The notes beneath the pieces were generated by a model that was not told the DNA's origin, made no database searches, and worked only from the letters and a program-made list of their open reading frames with translations. Of a DNA stretch of 64,000 nt, positions 55,753 to 64,000 are shown one piece after another. Every line of letters begins with the position of its first letter. Positions within the stretch are counted from its first letter, which is position 1. This DNA comes from Xanthoparmelia taractica. Its lineage: Eukaryota > Ascomycota > Lecanoromycetes > Lecanorales > Parmeliaceae. The DNA lies in NCBI GenBank assembly GCA_033085395.1, contig JANQBS010000203.1:1-64000 (forward strand), given 5' to 3'. The position numbers and the translations under genes were made by a program.

Positions 55753-58700
55753 TCAACTTCCCCCGCCCATCAACCGTCTCAACTGCCCCCCTTCCCTCCC
55801 CATCAACTCCCCAAACGCCCCCCTCTCAACCACCCTCCCGTGATCCCCCACAACAACAACCTCCCCACACGCCTCCATCATCCCCCTCTCATGCGTAACA
55901 GCCAGCACGCCCATCCCTCCTCCTTCCCCTTCCCCCCCTCCTCCCCCTTCCCTTCTCCTGCTCAACCCCCTCACCAACCCCCACACCTCCCCCGCCGTCT
56001 CCCCATCCAACCCACTCGTCACCTCATCCAAAATCAACAATCGCGGCTTCCGCACCAGCGCCCGCGCAAGCGCTATCCGCTGTATCTGTCCCCCTGACAG
56101 CGTTGTCCCGCCTCCACCTCCACCGCTGCCGTTGAGGAGCGTATTGTAGCCGTGCGGTAACGAGAGGATGAAGGTGTGTATTGAGGCGGCGGAGGCGGCG
56201 GCGCGGACGGATGGGAAAGTGGCGAGGGGGGAGGAGGGGGGCAGGCCGTAGGTTATGTTTTGCGCGACTGTGGTGGGGAGGAGGGTTGGGTGCTGGGGGA
56301 CGTGGGCGATGAGGGTGCGGAGGGTTGGGGTGTGCAGGGTTGGGAGGGGGATGTGGTTTATTGTTAGGGGTGGGGGGTTGGTGGTGGTGGTGGTGGTAGG
56401 GGATGATGAGGATGAGGGCGGGTACAGGGCTAGGAGGAGGGAGGCGATGGTTGATTTGCCGCTTCCCGAGGCGCCGACGAGGGCGGTGGTGGTGCCTGGT
56501 TGGAGGGTGAGGGATAGGGAGGTGAGGACTTGAGCGGTGGGACGGGTCGGGTAGGCGAAGGAGGCGTTTGCGAAGGTGATGGGGCCGAGATCCGAGAGGC
56601 GGATGTGGCCTGTGTGCTCGTGGGAGCTTCGGTAGGGGAGATGGGCGAGGCGGAGGAGACGCGTTGCGGTGTCCCGGCTCGAATTCATCTGGGGGATGAA
56701 GGCTATGATGTTGTTGACTTGGGATATGCTGAAGAGGAGCATGGTGAGGACTGTCAGGATGGTCTCGGTGGTGTATGAGCCGCTGGAGGCGAGGACGGCG
56801 CCGTAGTAGAAGATTAAGGCCGTCACGAAGAGGATGCCGGATTCGGAGAGGCCGAAGAAGAAGCCGGAGTAGGCGGAGCGCTTGAGGCCTACTTTGAAAG
56901 CATTGGAGATGGCTTTGGCGTGCTTTTTTCTCAGGTAGCTTTCGAGGGTGAGAGCGCGTACGGTACGGATGTTGCTGAATGTTTCCGCGAAGATTGCGTT
57001 GGCAGAGGTCGCGGCGTCGTTGCTTCTTTTTTCCCAGTGACCGGAGACGGTTTCAAAGGTGCGAGTGATGAGGTAGATGAAAGGTGCGGATGCGAGGGCC
57101 ACCACGGTGAGCTTCCAGCTTAAAATGAGGCTCCAGATAACAGCCATGGTCCCCATGGTTATAGCAACGAATATGTAGCCGGCAAAGCGACCCAATAGAT
57201 TCCTTGTCTCTTCGGCGTTGCGGTCTAGGCATTCTGTAAGTCGGGAGACGCTGTTTCTTTCTTTGTCGAACCATGATCGGGGTTGGTCGAGAATGCGTTT
57301 CAGAGCTTCCACTCGTAGACTGTCGACCCAGGCCTGACCGCAATACTCGAGCAAGAAGTGCATGGAGAACGCCGCTGTAGAGTCAACGACCGCTATCCCG
57401 AGAACCGTCAACGACCATTGCAGTGCCATGCGCGAACGCTCGCTGTGATCAGCAAGGTAGAACGTCGCGAGTAGTTTCGAGAAGACCCATGAGAATGTCG
57501 GTGTTGCTGCTGCGTGCACGGCAGCGCAGAAAAAGCTTAGTATCAAGATCATGCGTTTCCCCCACGTCAGAGTAGGCCAGACAGTCATCAAGATCTTCTG
57601 CATCGGAGCTACGCGGCGTACTTTTTCCACTTTGGCTTGCCTTCGCTCGCGCTTTGATTTTCCAGGTGAAGCCACGGCAGAGCAGATTGGGTGGTCATAT
57701 TGAACTGCATGTGTCTTGTTCTCCGCGATGCTGGATTTCCTTTCTGTCATTTCGATCACCTCAGAACCATGCGGCCATGAGGGAGAGATAGGATCTGAGA
57801 GGTAGCTGTACGCTGGAACCTGGCGTTGGTGAGGTTGAGCATTTGAAGTAGCCACGGACCATCGATGCACACTTGTTGGTGATGATACTGATACAAATGC
57901 TTGTGATGGGCATTGTACATTCTCAGACTCTGATACCAAAACACCTGACGAAATGCCTTCTCTTGGTTGGACTTGCTTGACCATCGACGTCTCGGATTTC
58001 TTCCTCGTCAGAGGAGTCTCGCGCGGAGGACATGGATCCGAACAACGTTCATGCCGTATCTGGCGACACCGCGGTTGCGCGATTGGGAACTTGTTGACTG
58101 CTTTTGTACGCTGCTGGAAGGGTCCAAGGTCGCTCTTCTCCAGGATGTTCTTGAAGCCTTCTTGAATAATGGATCCGCTATCGAGTACATAGGCATAGTC
58201 TTCGTCTTGGACTTGTGACATGTCGTGCGTGATAATGATCGTGGTCTTGCCGTGCCGCCATTCGCGGATCGCATCAACAACCAGGCTTTTGCTGATTTGG
58301 TCCAGAGCACTGGTTGCTTCATCGAGAATCAAGATTGGTGTGTCGCGCAATCGTGCCCTCGCAATGGCTACTCTTTGCTTTTGCCCTCCACTCATAGCGC
58401 CGCCGCCAGCCCCCACCACAGTCTCTAACCCCTGGGGCAGATCACTGATTGTATGCTGCAGGAACGCTGTCTCAATTGCTCTTTTGACTTCTTCCTTCCT
58501 GACTCGGCTATGGTCGCTGTGACCAAAGGCGATATTCTTGAAGATCGTTTCACTAAATAGTACGCTTTGTTGTTGGACAAGGGTGACATTGTTGCGTAGC
58601 CAGTTGATGTCAAGCGTATGTATGGGGTGTCCATCTATCAAGATGTTCCCGGATTTGACGCTGTAGAATCGCATCAGAAGATTTCCCAATGTACTTTTGC

Positions 58701-60052
58701 CAGAGCCGCTTCGTCCGACGACGAAAGAAGTCTCGCCCGCAGGGAAGTAGCAACTCGCGCTATTCAGGACAAGCTGGTCGGGTCGGGAAGGGTAGGAAAA
58801 TGAGACCTGGATTCATTAGTAAGTCTTTAGTAAGAAGAGCTTTTCCACAAACATTTCTCATTTCGATGTCTCCCGCGCAGAAAAGCGGAACGGTCCTGCC
58901 GCCCACTCTTGAAATCTCAAGCCCATCTTCCATCTGGTCTAGGGAAGACTTGAGTGCAGCCCCGGCTGTCCTTCCCTTCTCAAGCACAATGACCTCTGGT
59001 TGGATCTGCTCGAAAGCTTGTGTCGCCATCAGACAGGCCCAAAAAGCTGTCAGAATCTCGCCTGGATTCTTCTGCCCCGTGTTGACCAGATGACTTCCGA
59101 ACCAGAAGCCTTGTACGAACATGCCTAAAGTGATGAGACGAAGGCCACCAATCTGGAGAGCGTTTGCTTGCGCCAGACGGAGATAGTATCTGGCCGCACT
59201 CTCAATTGCTTTTCTATACTGCCATCTTTCAAAGTCCTGTCCATCGAAGCATTTCACAGTGTCAATGACTGAAAACGCGTTGTTGGCGATCTTAGAGGCC
59301 TTGGTAAGCTCCTCCGTCTGCGTCTCAATGCTCGGCTGCATGCGCGCTGAGTTCCAAGCCAGCGCGACTGCTAAGATCGGAACAGTGGACAGAGTAACAA
59401 GTGTCAAACTCCAAGAAAAGTAGAATGCTAGGGCCGAGGCTGCGAGCGCGGTGACGCCATCCTGCACTGCAAAGCCCAATGGTTTTGATGTGGCCAGCTG
59501 AAGATCCCGGACGTGTCTGTCCTGGATGTTAGCTATTGACTGTAGATTACAATGTAATTGCGCTCACGTCTGAAGTCGCGACACCAGGGTATCGATGCCA
59601 TCTATGCGCATATCGTACCAACCCATATCCTTCTCCAGCATACCGTCGAAGAGCCTTTCCCGTACATGCTTCGCCTGGAACTCGCCAAACACCAGCCAAA
59701 GCATAAAGTAGCTCGCATGTAACAAGCCACTTGCAGTGCCTAGCTCAGCTAGAATAATAGCGTATGCAGATACTTTCTTCAAGAGATTGGACCCGCTAAT
59801 CTCACCCGCCTCAAAGCTCGTAAAAAGGTTGAAAATCTTGCCCAGGAATATTGCAAGCGCAGGTGCGACGATTCCTGCAGCGACGGAAAAGATAAGTGCC
59901 AAAAGGAACGGGATTGTGTCCCTTTTCGATGCAAAATTGAAAAGGGAACGCCAGCTTGCGTACTTTGCCAAGCTTTTCTCTTCGTCGTTGGTCACTGGAT
60001 CGCAGGTATCTTCGACATGTATCTCCATCGCAATGTCTCCTCTGACTATCAT
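55753..60052 (-). CDS. ste6: Ste6-like ABC transporter (a-factor-type pheromone exporter)
   Basis: Three exons, 60052-59568, 59516-58853 and 58806-55753, give 1,400 residues in TMD-NBD-TMD-NBD order. The joins give SRLQTHVRDLQLATSKPLGF and EMRNVSFSYPSRPDQLVLN. NBD1: GRSGSGKST, SGGQKQR, ILILDEATSALD; NBD2: GASGSGKST, LSGGQIQR, LLILDEVTSGLD. ABCB-type transporters of this layout export the farnesylated mating pheromone in fungi. A long linker (about residues 640-780) with Ser/Arg-rich text separates the halves. NBD2 carries unusual low-complexity inserts: Ser/Thr/Pro after Walker A (SSSSSPTTTTTTNPPP), GSGGGGGG before the signature and RRREGGGGGEGEGGGMG after Walker B. A second in-frame ATG at 60028 could be the start. 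Confidence 0.88.
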
Positions 60053-60898
60053 ATGTCGAATCAGTATGGGCAGAAGGCTTGTTACTTGTGGATGTTGTCA
60101 AAGCAGGCTGATAGATTCTCAGGATAGGATGATACATGGTCGTGAATTCTCAATCGAAAAGCTGAAGTTGCGATGCTCGATGGCAGTGATGAGGGAGGAC
60201 AATAGGAACGTAAAGATGGTATAATGATTATGAGCATACCTGACAATGTGATGTTCCCAGGGGATTTTATTAGCCCTTGGTATTGTTCTTTTAGCGCGGA
60301 ATGTTGGTCGCTCCCCCAAACGCTATAGGATTCAGTATACCAAAGTCGCGTTGTGAAAATCAATACAGTCAAATATTGGTAAATGCGATACTCAAGAAAG
60401 GCAAAGAAGCGAATAGGCATAGCAAGATGAAAGTATGGGTAGTACTGCTACCGCCAGCCGATGCATCTGCGCTACTGGAGAGGTGAGAGCCAAAGAGTCT
60501 AATTCTCGGACGACACTCGCCGATTGCAAAGAGATATTTCAGAAATATCATCCCACGAAGGTAGTTGGGATGATGATAGCGTCACAGCGAATCATATTGA
60601 AGCGAGGGTGAGGCCTGAACTCAGAGAATATGAGAAAGCAGAGGAGAGGCAAAGAGAAGTGACAATAGTGTGAGAGTCAACGTACTTTGATTTGGATATA
60701 TCTGAAACTCAGGGACCCTTGAAACAGAGAAAGGATGAAGGCTGATGAAGGAACAGGAGGCATGTGTGATTAGATGGTTTAGGTGTCGGGCAATGTGCGC
60801 TCAACGTTGTGACAACCTTGGGAAGCCGACATTATCATACATTCTATATTCATGCTCTGCTCGTAAAATCGTCATGGCAGGCAACTTGAGCTTGAGCT
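60053..60898. other. Intergenic: Ste6 promoter and PBDC1 3' region
   Basis: No gene is supported; small frames only. Both flanking genes are on the minus strand. Confidence 0.4.
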
Positions 60899-61602
60899 TT
60901 ATGTTTTGCTGCTGTCTCCGTTCGGATGCGCCTGCTCGTATATCCAGTCGTTCAGACCCTCACGATTTCTATACCAGGTCAGTTAAGTCTAAAAGTAGAT
61001 TACTCTTTGCACAGACCTCGCGATTTCAATGGCGTAGAATTGCATTCGCATAGCTACGATACTGATATTAGCCCGCTGTCCACCGGCGGGTACTAAGGCC
61101 GGCAAACCAAAGATTGTCTCCTTCTCCCCATATTCAGATTTTGGGTTCGACCTTAGCATTGTGCCAAAGTTGTAGTCCTCCACGGTCTTCTCATATGCCA
61201 TCATGAAATTCCGCCACCGCTCCTTGCCCTCCTTGCTCTTCATCTTGTCTTCGTCGATCGTCTCGTTTGGGTCGAATTCCGGAAACTCCCTCCTAAAATG
61301 TTCGTAGATTTCGTCGTCCATTCTTGTAAGCCGTAGCTTCGAGCCTCTCATTTTTTCAAGTATTGCCCAGTATGTGGTCATGTGTTGCACCGCTGCATTT
61401 TGTCAGTCGAATGGTCGTGCATTGCGGGCGTCGCTGATAGATATCCAGAGGCGTTTCGATAGGCGGACCTTTGACGGCGAATTGCTTCTCCATCTGTTCA
61501 AATGTTAACACGACATGAGATGATAGCACCAGAGGGTTGTACATCTTCAAAGTTTTCGGCCTGTTCAGGGTTTAGGCTCGCGCCTGCGGGGCCTAACGAC
61601 AT
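60899..61602 (-). CDS. PBDC1: PBDC1/Chp1-type chaperone for eEF1A
   Basis: Five exons, 61602-61543, 61493-61469 (25 bp), 61392-61108, 61053-61017 (37 bp) and 60968-60899, give 158 residues. All joins are in phase: NFEDMEKQFAVKAVQHMTTY, ETIFAMRMQFYAIEIARN, REGLNDWIYEQAH. The product matches the PBDC1 family (PF04669; yeast YPL225W), with WAILEKMRGSKLRLTRMDDE, FPEFDPNETID and EGKERWRNFMMAYEK conserved. The yeast homologue is reported to help newly made eEF1A fold; older names link it to polysaccharide synthesis, which is probably misleading. Two tiny exons and four introns (48-76 bp) in a 158-codon gene are notable. Confidence 0.92.
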
Positions 61603-61945
61603 GCTTGTGGAATTATATACAAATAAATGGGAGCTATAGAGGAAGAAGCGTACTAGATTTCACATAGAAAGATAGACTTTAAATAGGCACTCCTCAACAA
61701 GATCATAAAAGCGCCGGAGGGGCCGAATATCAAGTTTAGACGCCTCAAGCGCTAAATAAGCGCCTGGTCCTGCATCCCATGGAATCATGAGGCACATTGA
61801 GCGCTACTTTCAGGCGTGTTGCTCTCTAAATTTCTTGTGTGAGCTGCTCATAGTCATCAGCAATGATTGCGATCGAGAGCAAGGGTGATTTATTCTCGTC
61901 TGCTGACTATTTCAACGTCAGCTTTGCCTTCGAAAGCAGCTAACA
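61603..61945. other. Intergenic
   Basis: No gene seen. It includes the PBDC1 promoter and leads into the broken F-box-like frame on the plus strand. Confidence 0.4.
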
Positions 61946-62471
61946 ATGAGTATGCTAAAAGCTTTGCCCGTTGAGCTATTTCGTTGCTAGCTATCAGCAT
62001 TTTCTAGACACGCGTGTTTTGTCATATGCCTCTAGCAGGTGTAATGTCATGACTGGAGATTGTGAATGTCCGATGGAACATGTTACAGGACTCGTTCATC
62101 TATACCGCTGTCCGAAAGGGCTTCATGGCCCACTGTTTGAGTATCCTATACTTTTCAAAGGCCCAATTTTCAGTCTGTACAATCACAGTATCTACAAATG
62201 TGGAACGCTGACGTCCTTCAATGCTGGGATCCAGGAGCTAATGTCGCCTTGTTTCCCAAAGCTGTTTCCAGAATTCACACTCCTTTATTACTATGTGACC
62301 GTGATCCAAGGCTTCCTGGAATCAGCTATCCACCCTTCGGACGCTGCGAGCTTAGATACCGCTCCACTAATCCCTAGATCCTTTGAGGGTCGGCTCGAGA
62401 GCGAGACTATAGAAGTGACCATACACACACGCCGCAATGGACATTATATTCCTCGTCGCTTCTGGCAGTAA
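61946..62471 (+). pseudogene. Possible broken F-box-like gene
   Basis: An ATG at 61946 opens MSMLKALPVELF, a typical F-box N-terminus (LPxEL), then stops after two codons. In the +1 frame the text continues as VASYQHFLDTRVLSYASSRC and stays open to 62471 (166 codons with SLYNHSIYKCGTLTSFNAGI). One base deleted near 61981 would join the two. The rest has no F-box-associated repeat that I can identify. It could instead be a chance frame, an assembly error or a real gene with a different start. Confidence 0.35.
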
Positions 62472-62970
62472 CCTTTTCACTAATCGTCAGCAAGCACAAC
62501 CAGCTTCATCCACATGACTCTCAAACTTATGATACAACATCAGCACACCCGAAAGAAAGATTGGCACCAGCGACGACGGCAATGGCCTCCAAGCAGACCT
62601 TCCAGCGACAACAGACATCTAGAAGCAAGCGATGCTAATCTAATTTGCAGACCTCCTTTGCTTTCAGATTGCTCGACTGCACAGAGGTCATGCTGGGAGG
62701 TGTAGACTGGTAGAGCTTCCTGGCACTGCACTACGTCTATAGTGGCAGAAGCAGGTTTGAAAGATATTAGTCGACTTTGTAAAGACGGAGCGTAGTGGGA
62801 GATTATGGCGCAGTCGAAATGGGGGCGTGGACGAAGCATTACTCTTGGTCATTAGTAAGACGTAGCCAGCATAGCTGCCTCGCGTATTGCATTACAGAGC
62901 GAAAAGAGCTGAAGTCATGGCTTGGGGTATCAACGCAAATATTTGAATGCATCTAGAAGATATTGGCTCG
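62472..62970. other. Intergenic, 3' region of NOG2
   Basis: No gene is supported; it probably contains the NOG2 terminator. Confidence 0.4.
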
Positions 62971-63870
62971 TCAGCCAGCCTCGAGTGCTACTCCTCCGGC
63001 TGTCATGGGGATATCTCCAGCAATATTGTGCTCGAGGTTTTGCTCGTCTGATGATGATGTTTCATTTGATGACTCCATCTCTTCATCGTCTGGACTGTTG
63101 AAGCCTTCAAACCCTTCTTCGTCCTCGTCCGTACCCTCATCCAGCCCATCCATCTCGACATCCGCACCCTCAGTGGTAGGCTCCCCTTCTATGGCCATCT
63201 TGACTTTGCCCATCTCGCCTAACATCCCTTTCCATCCCTCGATCCCCTTTTCCTCTTCCTGCCCCTCTACGGCTGGCGGAGGCGTGAACCAGGGTATCTT
63301 CCCTCTCACGAAATCATTCAGGACCATCTTCGCAGCTCCATCAACGTCCGCCTCTCCACCCTTTAGTAGCCTCCCACCTTTCCTGGCCAGTAATTCTAAA
63401 AACTCGGTAGCTGTTTCAAAACCTCCGACGTCATATGTACGTTGGATGTGCTGCGGTTTTGTTTTCTTGAGGACGGCGGCTATGTATTGTTCGGGGTTCT
63501 CGACATTCTCCACCCTTACTACTCCCCTAAGAAGAATGTCTTCGGGAGAGTCATTGTTGCTCGGTGGGACCACTCCTGGACAGTCGATGAGGTAAATTCT
63601 TTTCATTAATGTGATATACTGCCATACTTTAGTTTCTCCGGGGATCGGAGCTACCGTGCATACTTTCTTCTTTCTAAGAGTATTAATTATCGAAGATTTA
63701 CCGGTATTAGGGTAACCTATGAATCCAACCGATATTTGTTTGCGGTTGGAGTGTAAGGAAGAAAACTGCCGGAGCAGTTGAATTAAACTTCCTTTGCCGA
63801 AGCTGTTGGTTATCGACGCATGGAAGGCTAGAGTTGGATAATCCTTGGATAGTGCGCGTACCCATGAAGC
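62971..63870 (-). CDS. nog2: Nucleolar GTPase Nog2 (GNL2), 3' part
   Basis: The last exon, 63870-62971 (300 codons), is preceded by a GTTCAG acceptor; the 5' exons lie beyond the right edge. ASWVRALSKDYPTLAFHASI, TNSFGKGSLIQLLRQFSSLH, QISVGFIGYPNTGKSSIINT, KKVCTVAPIPGETKVWQYIT and RIYLIDCPGVVPP carry the circularly permuted G5, G1 (GYPNTGKSS), G2 and G3 (DCPG) motifs of Nog2/NUG2. The NKxD (G4) motif must be in the missing part. Nog2 is required for late nuclear maturation of the 60S ribosomal subunit. The C-terminus is highly acidic (DEGTDEDEEGFEGFNSPDDE) and ends GGVALEAG. An intron of at least 130 bp is implied before 63870. Confidence 0.93.
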   Translation of the reverse strand, partial: ASWVRALSKDYPTLAFHASITNSFGKGSLIQLLRQFSSLHSNRKQISVGFIGYPNTGKSSIINTLRKKKVCTVAPIPGETKVWQYITLMKRIYLIDCPGVVPPSNNDSPEDILLRGVVRVENVENPEQYIAAVLKKTKPQHIQRTYDVGGFETATEFLELLARKGGRLLKGGEADVDGAAKMVLNDFVRGKIPWFTPPPAVEGQEEEKGIEGWKGMLGEMGKVKMAIEGEPTTEGADVEMDGLDEGTDEDEEGFEGFNSPDDEEMESSNETSSSDEQNLEHNIAGDIPMTAGGVALEAG

Positions 63871-64000
63871 CTGAACGGATAATTAGCTATATCATGGTGC
63901 AAAACATGCTTTCTTGACTGAATGTATGAAGCATTACTAAGAATACCTCCATCTGTCCGCCACAAGTGTAGCAGCGAAGGCCTTCAACTCAAAACGCAAC

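Overview
This window reads as nuclear DNA of a filamentous ascomycete (Pezizomycotina). The supports are many short spliceosomal introns (about 45-160 bp, GT...AG with CTGAC/CTAAC-like branch points), typically fungal gene families (HET domain, DUF1769, Ste6-like pheromone exporter, UAF subunit Rrn10), and compact genes on both strands. A set of look-alike introns in the ADE5,7 gene resembles the introner-like elements known from Dothideomycetes, but that is only a weak hint of class. Splice sites were worked out by hand from frame continuity and family knowledge; each join used restores an uninterrupted reading frame.

Layout. 0.4-1.9 kb: a decayed HET-domain gene (minus). 3.3-10.4 kb: a CobW-type GTPase (plus), a CSA/Rad28 WD40 protein (minus) and an Rrn10-like Pol I factor (plus), separated by long gene-poor stretches. 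11-14.1 kb: three small RING-like genes side by side. 14.2-18.1 kb: gene-poor DNA with a pyrimidine-rich tract, a cluster of GCATATGC repeats, a strong hairpin and a MITE-like inverted repeat. 18.1-19.4 kb: a secreted beta-propeller protein. 20.1-26.4 kb: two metabolic genes on the minus strand, bifunctional purine enzyme ADE5,7 (9 exons) and pyruvate kinase (5 exons). 27.8-30.2 kb: a DUF1769 protein and a small secreted protein. 32.5-35.8 kb: a small three-exon coiled-coil-type gene, a Gln-rich protein and a conserved fungal protein of unknown role. 36.5-42.3 kb: a 1,835-residue DDX60-type Ski2-like helicase. 42.9-55.3 kb: a Pro-rich protein, a disordered Lys/Pro-rich protein, mitochondrial ribosomal protein uS8m, a long coiled-coil protein, an F-box protein of the FBXO31 type and a single-pass membrane protein. 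55.7-64 kb: the Ste6-like ABC transporter, the PBDC1/Chp1 eEF1A chaperone, a broken F-box-like frame and the 3' part of NOG2.

The genes do not form one pathway; most are housekeeping genes (purine synthesis, glycolysis, ribosome biogenesis, rDNA transcription, translation, DNA repair). The more individual parts are the HET pseudogene, the RING trio, the repeat-rich 14-18 kb stretch, the introner-like introns and the DDX60-type helicase. I found no convincing tRNA, rRNA, CRISPR array or intact transposon.
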